In this document: piece after piece, positions 1-8,312 of the stretch
Layout: the number at the start of each line of letters is the position of its first letter
Position numbering within the stretch: the first letter of the stretch is position 1
Source: an uncultured Bacteroidales bacterium
Lineage (GTDB): Bacteria; Bacteroidota; Bacteroidia; Bacteroidales; Bacteroidaceae
Length of the DNA stretch: 55,698 nt
Assembly: GCA_902760315.1 (NCBI GenBank)
Contig: CACWFV010000014.1
Span: 1-55,698, forward strand
Direction of reading: 5' to 3'
Notes under the pieces: model-generated
The model's input: the letters and a program-made list of their open reading frames with translations, nothing else
Told to the model about the DNA's origin: nothing
Database searches by the model: none
Made by a program: the position numbers and the translations under genes

Positions 1-101
1 TCTGACGTGGTGACGCCCTCTTTACTCAACAAGCGGTATTCCGTCTTGTCTTCGCCCACCTGGAACATGGGGGCATACTTGAAATCAACTGATTTAGACA
101 T
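1..101 (-). CDS. Class I fumarate hydratase, N-terminal fragment cut by the window edge
   Basis: Only the first 33 codons are present, reading leftward from an ATG at 99-101 (MSKSVDFKYAPMFQVGEDKT and onward). The stretch FKYAPMFQVGEDKTEYRLL resembles the start of the long class I, iron-sulfur-dependent fumarases of Bacteroidetes, which hydrate fumarate to malate in the reductive/oxidative TCA branch. No catalytic cysteine is in the visible part, so the assignment rests on this N-terminal resemblance alone. It is followed in the same orientation, 53 bp upstream, by the end of the phosphofructokinase gene. Confidence 0.7.
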   Translation of the reverse strand, partial: MSKSVDFKYAPMFQVGEDKTEYRLLSKEGVTTS

Positions 102-154
102 TGTCGTTTTGTATTTGTTAGTTTTGATGATTATTCTGGCTGAGAGAAGTGACA

Positions 155-1058
155 TCAGATGCTCAGTTCGTCGAGCACCTTGATGAGTTTCTTGTTGAAA
201 GGCTTATCGGTGCGTATGCACTCCGAGAAGGGCACATAGACAATCTCGTTGTTGCGGATGCCCACCATGACGTTGCGCTGTCCCTGCTTGATGGCCTCGA
301 TAGCGCCCACACCAGTGCGGCTGGCCAGTATACGGTCATGGGCGGAGGGACTGCCGCCGCGCTGCAGGTGGCCCAGGATACTGACGCGCACGTCGAATTC
401 AGGGAACTCCTTCTTGACGCGGTCCGCATAGTAGAGGGCGCCACACTTAGGACTCTCGGAGACGATGACGATGCACGACTTCTTGGACTTACGGATGCCG
501 CGACCCATGAACTGTGCCAGCTGGTCTACCTCGGTCATTTCCTCTGGTATGATAGCAGCCTCGGCGCCACAGGCAATGGCCGAGTTCTGTGCCAGGAAAC
601 CAGCGTCGCGCCCCATGACCTCGACAAAGAAGATGCGCTCGTGCGAGTTGGCCGTGTCGCGTATGCGGTCGACACACTCCATGATGGTGTTCATGGTGGT
701 GTCGTAGCCAATGGTGGAGTCGGTGCCGTAGAGGTCGTTGTCGATGGTGCCGGGCAGTCCGATGACTGGGAAGTCGAACTCCATGCCGAAGTTGCGCGCG
801 CCAGTCAGCGAGCCATTGCCTCCGATGACCACCAGTGCGTCAATCTCTTCTTTCTGGCAGGTCTCGTAGGCCTTCTGCATGCCTTCAAGCGTCATGAACT
901 CCTTGGAGCGGGCCGTCTTCAGGATGGTTCCGCCACGGGTGATGATGCCCGACACGTCTTCGGTAGTGAACTGCTTGACTCACCGCACGGATGGCGGCAT
1001 TCATGCCGGGAGCGTCGCCTCCGGAGGTCAGAATGCCAATGGTCTTAATCTTACTCAT
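155..1058 (-). pseudogene. pfkA: 6-phosphofructokinase, disrupted by an internal frame-breaking deletion
   Basis: The gene would phosphorylate fructose 6-phosphate in glycolysis. The 5' part (start MSKIKTIGILTSGGDAPGMN at 1058) carries the ATP-binding GGDAPGMNAAIRAV segment. The 3' part, in another frame from about position 980, starts at [17 protein letters not shown] and runs to the normal C-terminus. It includes [11 protein letters not shown], the MGRDAGFLA segment and GHLQRGGSP. About 25 residues expected between them (the strand with GIYxGYxGL) are absent, and the missing length is not a multiple of three. The nucleotide-site motif is GGNGS rather than the GGDGS of the E. coli enzyme. 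Alternative starts exist at 1097 and 1115. Either a true pseudogene or an assembly error; otherwise the coding sequence looks well preserved. Confidence 0.85.
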
Positions 1059-1149
1059 AGGTTGATAGTTATTTAATGAATCTGAATTGTTACTCATAGG
1101 TGTTTTTTTTTGCACAAATAATATTGTTGCAGCTACTGCGTGTTGACTG

Positions 1150-4053
1150 TCAGAACCCGAAGACCTCCTCGGTGGTGAGTCTCTTGACGGGTCCTATTTT
1201 CTCCAGTGCCTCCATGTCGAGTTGTTTCTCGTCGCCCAGGATGACATAGCGGAGGGGCTTGTTGGCCATGTTCGCCTTCTCGAAGTTGACGATGTCCTGC
1301 AGGGTGACCTTCGGCAGGTCGGCGTAGATCTTCTGATTGAGGTCATAGTCGAGTCCCAACTGCTGCATGGCATGCCATCTGCTGATGATACCCATCTTGG
1401 TGACGCGCTGGCTGGCAAGTTGCTTGGCGAGACCCTCCTTGGCGATGCCGAAGGCGTTCTCACTGGCAGGCAACTCGTTGGTGATTTCCTGGAAGTGGCT
1501 GATACAGTCGGCCATCTTGTCGTTCTGCGTGATGATGTGGGTGAAGAAACTCTCCTTCTCTCCCTTCCTGCCGGCACGGCTGTAGTAGGCAGCGGCATTG
1601 TAGGCCAGGCCGCGTGCCTCGCGCATCTCCTGGAACACGATGCCGTTCATGCCGCCGCCGAAGTACTCGTTGAACACGGCCTGCACGGCAGCCTCTTCGA
1701 TATGCCAGTCGCGCTGCTCGTTGTGGTAGGCACGCATATAGATGTTCTTGGCGTCGTATGGGGCAATCCATACCTCATTCTGGTTGGCTTCCTGCTTCAC
1801 ATAATAGTTGTTCTGAGGCACCGGCAGGCGTTTCTTGGCTGTCTGGTGGGTCTTGTCGATGACGGCAGCGACCTCCTGTAGGCTCATCGGACCGTAGTAG
1901 TTCACGCTGTGCTCGTAGTCGCTGAGTTTCTTCACAAGGTCGATGAACACCTGGGGATCAGTATCATTCAGTTGCTGCTCGCTGAGGATGTCGCGCTCTG
2001 CATTTCGGGGGCCGTAGATACCGTATGAACAGAGCGCAGCGTAGTTGTAGCGCTGGTTCTTCTTGGCATCCTCACGCCCCTTCATGATCTTCTTGACCAG
2101 GGCGTCGTAGGCTTCTCTGTCCACCTGTGCATGGTTCAGCACTTCCTCCAGCAGCGACAGGGCAGGCTGCATATTCTCCTGTAGGCCGCTCAGACTGATG
2201 TTGAGCACGTCGTCCCATACGGTGGCAGAGAAGTTGCAGGCCAGTTCATAGAACTTCTGCTTTACGTCGCTGGCACTCATCTTGTCAGTCCCGAGGTAGT
2301 TCAGATACTGGTTGGCCACGTCATAGCGGTTGTCGGCACTCTGGCCGAACTCATAGCGGAAAGTAAGTTGGAAGAGTCCGTTCTCTTTGTTCTGCACATA
2401 ATAGAGAGGCAGGCCTTTCTTGGTTTTGGCCATCGTCAGGTCGCTCTTGAAGTCGACGAACTTGGGCTGGATGGGCTCCACCTGTGCGTTCTGGATATCT
2501 TTCACAAACTGGCTCATCTGGTCGCGGTTCGTGGGTATCGGGGTGATGGCGGGCTTGTCGATCTTCTTCTGTGTGGAGTCGATGCCCTGCTTCTTGTAGA
2601 CGCTCACGTAGCCGTCGGTGAAGAACTTGTTGGCGAAGTCTACGATCTCCTGCTTTGTGATTTTGGAGATGCGGTCGATCTTGCCTACCACCTGTCGCCA
2701 GTCCACCTCGTTGATGAAGGCGTCGACGAACATGTCGGCCCGTCCCTCATTGCTCTCGAGCAACTGATAGTGGCGGCGCTTCTTGTTGTTGATGATCGAG
2801 GGCAGCAGGTTGTCGGGGAAGTCGCCCTTCTTCAGCTTGTCTATCTCAGCCAGCATGAGGCGCTTCACCTCGTCGAGGCTCTGACCCTGCTTGGGCGTTC
2901 CCATCAGGAAGAAGGCCCCGTGGTCGTGCAGCAGTTCAGCACCTCCTGCTGCGTGCTGCACCTTCATCGTCTGGTTCAGGTCGAGGTCGAAGAGTCCGGC
3001 CCGTCCGTTGCTCAGCACGTCCTCCATCAGTTCGAGGGTGTCGGCCTGCAGGGTGTTGGCCTGCTTGGCGCGCCAGCCCATCCATATCTGCTCTGCTTCC
3101 TGTCCGATGACGGTCGTGTCCTTGGGCTGTGTCAGCGGGGGCAGTGGTGCGAAGACGGGCTGCCTCACGTCGGCACCGGGCTTCCAACTGCTGAAGTATG
3201 TGTCGATGATGGCAATGGTCTTGTCGGGGTCCAGGTCGCCAGCCATGCAGATGGCCACGTTGTTGGGGCGGTACCACTTGTCGAAGTAGTTCTTGATGTT
3301 GACGATCGAGGGGTTCTTCAGGTGCTCCTGCGTGCCGATGGTGGTCTGCGTGCCGTAGGGATGGTTGGGCCAGAGCATCTTGCTGATGCTGGCGAACAGT
3401 TTGTAGGAGTCTGACGACAGTCCGATGTTGTACTCCTCGTAGACTGCCTCCAGTTCGGTGTGGAAGCCACGTATCACCATGTTCTGGAAACGGTCGGCCT
3501 GTATCTTCGCCCAGTTGTCTATCTCGTTGGCGGGGATGTCCTCCGTGTAGCAGGTGACGTCGTTTGACGTGTAGGCGTTGGTGCCTTCAGCGCCAATGGT
3601 AGCCATCAGCTTGTCGTACTCATTGGGAATGAAGTATTGGGCTGCCACCTGCGAGACAGAGTCTATTTCGTGGTAAGCCTGCTTGCGAGCCTCAGGGTCA
3701 GTCAGTTTGCGATAAGCCTCGTAGCGCTGCTCAATGTCTGCCAGCAAGGGCGCCTCGGCAGTGGGGTTGGTGGTGCCAAACTGCTTGGTACCCTTGAACA
3801 TCAGGTGCTCCAGGTAGTGAGCCAGACCAGTGGTCTCAGCGGGGTCGTTCTTGGACCCCGTACGCACGGCGATGTAGGTCTGGATGCGGGGTCTCTCTTT
3901 GTTGACAGAGAGATACACCGTCAGTCCGTTGTCTAATGTGTAGATGCGGGTCTGCATCATGTCGCCCGCTACGGTCTTGAAATCATAATTTCTGGCCTGT
4001 GCGGACATGGCGATGGAAGCCAGGCCGACTACCAGCATGTGTCTAATCTTCAT
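1150..4053 (-). CDS. M16 family zinc metalloprotease (pitrilysin/insulinase-like), exported
   Basis: A 967-residue protein with an N-terminal signal peptide (MKIRHMLVVGLASIAMSAQA), so probably periplasmic. The inverted zinc motif HYLEH is at residues 79-83 and the third ligand is probably Glu207 in ELEAVYEE. The spacing between them is about 48 residues longer than in insulysin because of a charged helical insert (residues 103-150), as in other Bacteroidetes homologues. A second, catalytically inactive M16 half follows. Such enzymes degrade peptides; the substrate is unknown. Its ATG lies inside the end of the upstream DUF4954 gene (11-bp overlap), suggesting translational coupling in an hflX-DUF4954-M16 operon. 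Confidence 0.9.
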   Translation of the reverse strand: MKIRHMLVVGLASIAMSAQARNYDFKTVAGDMMQTRIYTLDNGLTVYLSVNKERPRIQTYIAVRTGSKNDPAETTGLAHYLEHLMFKGTKQFGTTNPTAEAPLLADIEQRYEAYRKLTDPEARKQAYHEIDSVSQVAAQYFIPNEYDKLMATIGAEGTNAYTSNDVTCYTEDIPANEIDNWAKIQADRFQNMVIRGFHTELEAVYEEYNIGLSSDSYKLFASISKMLWPNHPYGTQTTIGTQEHLKNPSIVNIKNYFDKWYRPNNVAICMAGDLDPDKTIAIIDTYFSSWKPGADVRQPVFAPLPPLTQPKDTTVIGQEAEQIWMGWRAKQANTLQADTLELMEDVLSNGRAGLFDLDLNQTMKVQHAAGGAELLHDHGAFFLMGTPKQGQSLDEVKRLMLAEIDKLKKGDFPDNLLPSIINNKKRRHYQLLESNEGRADMFVDAFINEVDWRQVVGKIDRISKITKQEIVDFANKFFTDGYVSVYKKQGIDSTQKKIDKPAITPIPTNRDQMSQFVKDIQNAQVEPIQPKFVDFKSDLTMAKTKKGLPLYYVQNKENGLFQLTFRYEFGQSADNRYDVANQYLNYLGTDKMSASDVKQKFYELACNFSATVWDDVLNISLSGLQENMQPALSLLEEVLNHAQVDREAYDALVKKIMKGREDAKKNQRYNYAALCSYGIYGPRNAERDILSEQQLNDTDPQVFIDLVKKLSDYEHSVNYYGPMSLQEVAAVIDKTHQTAKKRLPVPQNNYYVKQEANQNEVWIAPYDAKNIYMRAYHNEQRDWHIEEAAVQAVFNEYFGGGMNGIVFQEMREARGLAYNAAAYYSRAGRKGEKESFFTHIITQNDKMADCISHFQEITNELPASENAFGIAKEGLAKQLASQRVTKMGIISRWHAMQQLGLDYDLNQKIYADLPKVTLQDIVNFEKANMANKPLRYVILGDEKQLDMEALEKIGPVKRLTTEEVFGF

Positions 4054-5896
4054 AGTCTATTTCGTGGTCTAGTTTTGAGATAAAATCATCGAATACTTCC
4101 TGTTCTACATCGCCCATGTCAAACTCCTTCTGGGCGTCCTTGCGGATTTCAGCAATCCAGGCACGGCGGGCTTTGACGTAGTCTTCGCGGATGCGCTGCA
4201 TGAGCGACTCTGACAATTCGTCGACGCCATAGTAGTCCATAATGAGTTTGTAGGTCCACACCCACTGGTATTCACGATAGTGCTCGTTGATGTGGTTGAA
4301 GCGGTCAATGACCTCCTGTATGCTCTCAATGCTGCCGCTCTTGATGTCGTCCAGCAGGCGTTGCTCCTCGGTGGCTGGCAGCAGCAGTCCGCTGAGGTCG
4401 TTCCAGGTGCCTTCGCCCACGGTGGTTGTTGGCTTACCGAGGAAGCCCCCCTTGATGGCGCGTTTCAACACGGCACCCATATAGATGCGCAGCGCGATGT
4501 CGTAGTACTTGATGCCCTTCTTCAGTGACGACGCATTGATGATGTACTCCTGGAAGTTGTATGACGACACGTTCTTGCCACCGGCCTTGCGCAGGTTCTC
4601 CAGAATTTTCTTGCCCTCTACAATCTCGCCTACGGTGAATGGCGAAAGCCAGTCGAAATTGATGATGCTCTTTCTGCTTGACGCCGCACGCTTGTCGCGC
4701 TTGGGCCACTTCTTGATGTCGCGGTAGAGACCTACGGTGGTGATGTTGCGGCCGGGCACGATGTACATGGTCTCGCCATAAGCCAACAGGTAGGCAAAGG
4801 GCAGACAACGCATGTCGGGGTGGTTCATCAGTTTGCCGAAGCAGACAGAGAAGGCTCCTATCTTGGCAGGCATCAGCACGTAGGCACCTGAGGCCGTCTT
4901 GGAGCCACGCTCCAGGGTGCCGTAGTGCAGAGGTCCCATCTTGTAGGCATGGTTGGAGAAGTTGGTGTTTGACCCCGCATTGTAGAACGAGAATTCGCCG
5001 CCAATGAGCAACGAACTCTTGTGGTGCGATGCCGAGAAGGGACCACAGAAGGCTGCGCAGGCCTCGCCATTGGCCATGAACGAGTTGGCAAAGAACACGC
5101 TGGCCTCGGCTGTGAAGCCATTGGTAATCTGGCAAGCCTCGCCGACAAAGCAGTCTTGCATCTTCACCGAGTTGGTAATGGAGCAGCCGTTGGAGATGAT
5201 GCTGTTCTCGCAGATGACACCCGTGCCGATGTATACGGAGTCGTCTTTCGATGAGAGGATGGTGCAGTCGCTCAGGCGGGCGGCACCGTTGATTTCGCAG
5301 TCTTCCTTGATGACGGTATTGGTAATCTCCTTGGAGTTGATAATCTTCACACCATTGCCAATGGTGCCGCGGTCAGGCTGAGTGAAGCGTATCTCCTCGT
5401 TGATGAGACGGGTGATGGCGTCCTTCAGCTGCTTGTCCTTGAAGTATTTCACCATGAAGGCTGCCAACTGTGAGTTCAGGTCGTGGAACAACACCACGTT
5501 GCCGTCACCCATCTCGTTGAGCACGCTGATGAGGTGCCCCTCGCCAAAGGAGGCTCCCTCGGTGGTCTCCATGGTGGAGATGTTGGAGATGTAGCAGTCG
5601 TCGCCTATCGTATAGTTGTTGATGAAGTTGCCTACTTTCTCAATAAGGCAGTTGTCGCCTACGGTGACATTGCGCAGGGTGGCATCGTTGATGCCAGAAT
5701 GCTTGGTGAAACCTTTGGTGACCTCTACTTGCTTTTCAAATACTCCCAGCTGGCAGTGGCCGTAGAACAGCACACGGTGGAAACCGTAAGGCGAAAAGTC
5801 TTCAGCCACCTCTACCTGTTGCCAGTCCTCTGCCCAGCAACTGTTGTTCTCAAGCACTTGTATTTCTTCGCTGGTTAATTGTCTGTAATCTCTCAT
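4043..5896 (-). CDS. DUF4954 family protein with left-handed beta-helix repeats
   Basis: 617 residues, recognised by the conserved start (RDYRQLTSEEIQVLENNSCW) and by hexapeptide-like repeats (for example VGDNCLIEKVGNF, IGDDCYISNI, IGTGVICENSIIS, MQDCFVGEACQITNG) covering roughly residues 70-300. The repeats imply a left-handed parallel beta-helix like that of acyl- and nucleotidyl-transferases, but no known catalytic activity can be assigned. The C-terminal half is helical and charged. No signal peptide, so cytoplasmic. It sits 26 bp downstream of hflX and overlaps the M16 protease start. The family is largely confined to Bacteroidetes and has no established function. Confidence 0.85.
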   Translation of the reverse strand: MRDYRQLTSEEIQVLENNSCWAEDWQQVEVAEDFSPYGFHRVLFYGHCQLGVFEKQVEVTKGFTKHSGINDATLRNVTVGDNCLIEKVGNFINNYTIGDDCYISNISTMETTEGASFGEGHLISVLNEMGDGNVVLFHDLNSQLAAFMVKYFKDKQLKDAITRLINEEIRFTQPDRGTIGNGVKIINSKEITNTVIKEDCEINGAARLSDCTILSSKDDSVYIGTGVICENSIISNGCSITNSVKMQDCFVGEACQITNGFTAEASVFFANSFMANGEACAAFCGPFSASHHKSSLLIGGEFSFYNAGSNTNFSNHAYKMGPLHYGTLERGSKTASGAYVLMPAKIGAFSVCFGKLMNHPDMRCLPFAYLLAYGETMYIVPGRNITTVGLYRDIKKWPKRDKRAASSRKSIINFDWLSPFTVGEIVEGKKILENLRKAGGKNVSSYNFQEYIINASSLKKGIKYYDIALRIYMGAVLKRAIKGGFLGKPTTTVGEGTWNDLSGLLLPATEEQRLLDDIKSGSIESIQEVIDRFNHINEHYREYQWVWTYKLIMDYYGVDELSESLMQRIREDYVKARRAWIAEIRKDAQKEFDMGDVEQEVFDDFISKLDHEIDYED

Positions 5897-5922
5897 AAAG
5901 ATATCTTTGGTTGGTTCAATAT

Positions 5923-7239
5923 TTACTCTTCTATCTGATAAAGGAAGTCATTGTACGGGTATTTCTGGACGTGCAACTCTCGGACACGCTTATAGAGCGT
6001 GTCGCGCAGCGTGTCGATGTTCTCTTTTTGCTTGGCTGAGATGAACAGGCACTCCAGATAGTGCTGGTTCTCGCCTGTACGTGCCATCCACGTCTTCTTC
6101 AGGTCGTCAAGGGTCAGATTCTCCTTGGTCATCGGCGTCAGGTCGTCGGCCTCCTTCTCTACCCAGGTGTAGGCGTCAATCTTGTTGAATACCAGCATGG
6201 CGGGCTTCTCGGCACAGCCCAGTTCCTTGAGGGTCTCTTCCACTACTCGTATCTGCTCCTCAAAGTCGGGGTGCGAGATGTCGACGACATGCACCAGCAG
6301 GTCAGCCTCGCGGACCTCGTCGAGTGTAGACTTGAACGACTCTACCAGGTCCGAGGGCAGTTTGCGAATGAACCCCACCGTGTCGGCCAGCAGGAAGGGC
6401 AGGTTGTCGATGGTCATCTTGCGCACCGTGGTGTCGAGGGTGGCAAAGAGCTTGTTCTCGGCAAAGACATCGCTCTTGCTGAGCAGGTTCATCATCGTAG
6501 ACTTGCCAACATTGGTGTAACCCACCAGGGCCACACGAATCAGTCGCCCGCGGTTCTTGCGCTGGGTAGTCTTCTGCTGGTCTATCTCCTTCAGGCGCTG
6601 CTTCAGCAGGGTGATGCGGTGCAGAATGATGCGGCGGTCCATCTCTAACTGGGTCTCACCGGGACCACGCAGTCCCACGCTGCCCTTTCCGCCACCACTG
6701 CCCGAACCGCCGCCCTGACGTTCCAGGTGGGTCCACAGTCGTTGCAGACGGGGCAGCATGTAGCGATACTGGGCCAGCTCCACCTGCGTCTTTGCCTCAG
6801 CGGTTTGGGCACGCATGGCAAAGATGTCCAGAATCAGGGAGGTGCGGTCCAGGATTTTCACCTTCAGCTCGCCTTCGATGTTGCGTATCTGCTTGGCGCT
6901 GAGCTCGTCGTCGAAAATCACCATACCCACCGGCTGCGGTGCCTGACTGCCGTCCTCAGGCGCTGGCGAACCAGCGTCGAGCCAGTCGTAATAGGCGTCT
7001 TCCTGCTGCTTGATATATTGCTTGATCTCGTCGAGTTTGCCTTTTCCGACATACGTCACCTGGCTGGGTCCCTGCACGCGCTGTGTGAAACGCTTCACGG
7101 TGACAGCCCCCGCGGTGTCTGCCAGGAATTCCAACTCGTCAAGATATTCTTTAGTCTTGGCCTCGTCCTGCTGCTGGGTAATCAGTCCTACCAATACGGC
7201 AGTCTCTGCTTTCGCTTCAGATATTACAAATTCCTTCAT
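5923..7239 (-). CDS. hflX: GTPase HflX, ribosome-associated
   Basis: 438 residues from the ATG at 7239. HflX binds and splits stalled ribosomes using GTP. It has the N-terminal HflX domain (QGPSQVTYVGKGK, VIFDDELSAKQIRNIE), the linker GLRGPGETQLEMDRR, the P-loop GYTNVGKS, the DTVGFIRKLP G3 motif and NKID as G4. An upstream in-frame ATG at 7260 is rejected because it lies ahead of, and partly inside, the promoter box CAAAGATA (7248-7255). The expected transcription start is therefore only a few bases ahead of ATG 7239, giving a nearly leaderless message. First gene of the leftward unit hflX-DUF4954-M16 and perhaps pfkA. Confidence 0.95.
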   Translation of the reverse strand: MKEFVISEAKAETAVLVGLITQQQDEAKTKEYLDELEFLADTAGAVTVKRFTQRVQGPSQVTYVGKGKLDEIKQYIKQQEDAYYDWLDAGSPAPEDGSQAPQPVGMVIFDDELSAKQIRNIEGELKVKILDRTSLILDIFAMRAQTAEAKTQVELAQYRYMLPRLQRLWTHLERQGGGSGSGGGKGSVGLRGPGETQLEMDRRIILHRITLLKQRLKEIDQQKTTQRKNRGRLIRVALVGYTNVGKSTMMNLLSKSDVFAENKLFATLDTTVRKMTIDNLPFLLADTVGFIRKLPSDLVESFKSTLDEVREADLLVHVVDISHPDFEEQIRVVEETLKELGCAEKPAMLVFNKIDAYTWVEKEADDLTPMTKENLTLDDLKKTWMARTGENQHYLECLFISAKQKENIDTLRDTLYKRVRELHVQKYPYNDFLYQIEE

Positions 7240-7247
7240 ATTCGCTG

Positions 7248-7255
7248 CAAAGATA
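7248..7255 (-). promoter_or_regulatory. -7 box of hflX (TATCTTTG)
   Basis: Matches the Bacteroidetes TAnnTTTG element on the minus strand, with G only 8 bp from the chosen hflX ATG. No good TTTG -33 element is seen at the usual spacing; the heptamer array occupies that position. Confidence 0.65.
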
Positions 7256-7268
7256 CACAAATTTAATG

Positions 7269-7373
7269 AAGAATGAAGAATGAAGAATGAAGAATAGAAT
7301 GCTCAGCTGAACCTTTTAACTTTTTTTTGCTCGGTTACTTAAAATTATTCTTCATTCTTCATTCTTCATTCTT
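7269..7373. repeat. Heptamer (GAATGAA) arrays forming a 28-bp perfect inverted repeat
   Basis: Positions 7269-7296 hold about four tandem copies of a 7-bp unit AAGAATG. Positions 7346-7373 hold the exact reverse complement, 28 of 28 bases, with a 49-bp spacer. The pair fills the space between the divergent hflX and nagB promoters. It can form a long hairpin or cruciform, and each arm replaces the normal -33 region of one promoter. Confidence 0.85.
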
Positions 7374-7383
7374 GATTTTTCAC

Positions 7384-7391
7384 TACCTTTG
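7384..7391 (+). promoter_or_regulatory. -7 box of nagB (TACCTTTG)
   Basis: Exact TAnnTTTG match, 37 bp ahead of the nagB ATG. The -33 region is occupied by the right arm of the heptamer inverted repeat, so no TTTG at normal spacing is visible. Confidence 0.7.
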
Positions 7392-7428
7392 CACGCGATA
7401 AGACAAAAAACTTTATATTTTTAGACTT

Positions 7429-8220
7429 ATGAGAGTTATCATTGAACCCGACTATCAGAAAATGTCGCAATGGGCTGCCGAACACGTCATTGAGCGCATC
7501 AATGCCTTTCAGCCCACCAAGGAGAAACCATTTGTACTGGGCTTGCCTACCGGTTCGTCACCCGAAGGAATGTATGCCTGCCTGGTAAAGGCCAACAAGG
7601 AGGGCCGCGTATCGTTCAAGAATGTGCTGACATTCAATATGGACGAATATGTGGGGCTGCCTGAGGAGCACCCTGAGAGCTACCACTCCTTCATGGCTCG
7701 CAACCTGTTTAACCACATCGACTGCCCCAAGGAGAACATCCACATCCTCAACGGCAATGCCAAGGACCTGGCCGCCGAGTGTGCCCACTATGAGGAGATG
7801 ATCCAGCAGGCTGGCGGCATCGACCTGTTCATAGGCGGCATCGGCCCCGACGGACACATTGCCTTCAACGAGCCTTACAGTTCGCTGACCAGCCGCACTC
7901 GCGTGAAGACACTCACCACGGACACCATCATTGCCAACAGCCGTTTCTTTGAGGGCGACGTCAACAAGGTGCCTAAGCTGGCGCTGACAGTAGGTGTCGG
8001 CACCGTGATGGATGCCAAGGAGGTGATGATTCTGGTCAATGGCCACCACAAGGCACGTGCACTGAAGGCAGCCATCGAGGGTGCCGTGACGCACGAGTGG
8101 ACCATCTCTGCGCTGCAGATGCACCAGCACGGCATCATCGTTGCCGACGAGCCTGCAGCGGATGAGTTGAAGGTGGCTACGTACAAGTACTTCAAGGACA
8201 TCGAGAAGGACAATCTGTAA
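7429..8220 (+). CDS. nagB: Glucosamine-6-phosphate deaminase
   Basis: 263 residues, full length. Converts glucosamine 6-phosphate to fructose 6-phosphate and ammonia, feeding amino sugars from chitin, mucin or peptidoglycan into glycolysis. Residues matching the E. coli active site are all at the same numbers: Asp72 (NMDEYVGL), Asp141 and His143 ([13 protein letters not shown]) and Glu148. The sugar-phosphate loop [11 protein letters not shown] is at residues 39-49. It is a monocistronic rightward gene divergent from hflX, followed by a hairpin terminator at 8249-8277. The reverse biosynthetic direction is served by glmM farther along the window. Confidence 0.97.
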   Translation: MRVIIEPDYQKMSQWAAEHVIERINAFQPTKEKPFVLGLPTGSSPEGMYACLVKANKEGRVSFKNVLTFNMDEYVGLPEEHPESYHSFMARNLFNHIDCPKENIHILNGNAKDLAAECAHYEEMIQQAGGIDLFIGGIGPDGHIAFNEPYSSLTSRTRVKTLTTDTIIANSRFFEGDVNKVPKLALTVGVGTVMDAKEVMILVNGHHKARALKAAIEGAVTHEWTISALQMHQHGIIVADEPAADELKVATYKYFKDIEKDNL

Positions 8221-8244
8221 ATCAGAATTGCCGATAACATAAGA

Positions 8245-8284
8245 AAAAAATAGCCGGAGCGTCCTGCCCCGGCTATTCTTTCTT
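8245..8284. terminator. Bidirectional intrinsic terminator between nagB and the VirE-like gene
   Basis: 9-bp perfect stem AATAGCCGG / CCGGCTATT (8249-8257 and 8269-8277). The left flank is a run of seven A, giving a U-tract for the leftward transcript. The right flank (CTTTCTT) is a weaker U-tract for nagB. Confidence 0.85.
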
Positions 8285-8312
8285 CATATTATCGCATATC
8301 CTCAATCGTCAA

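Noticed and set aside
2368-3414. Long open frames opposite the M16 protease and several other core genes (for example 37139-38731)
   Set aside because: They mirror the coding strand of well-supported genes, have no promoter box or start signal, and their products look like reverse-frame translations of GC-rich codons.
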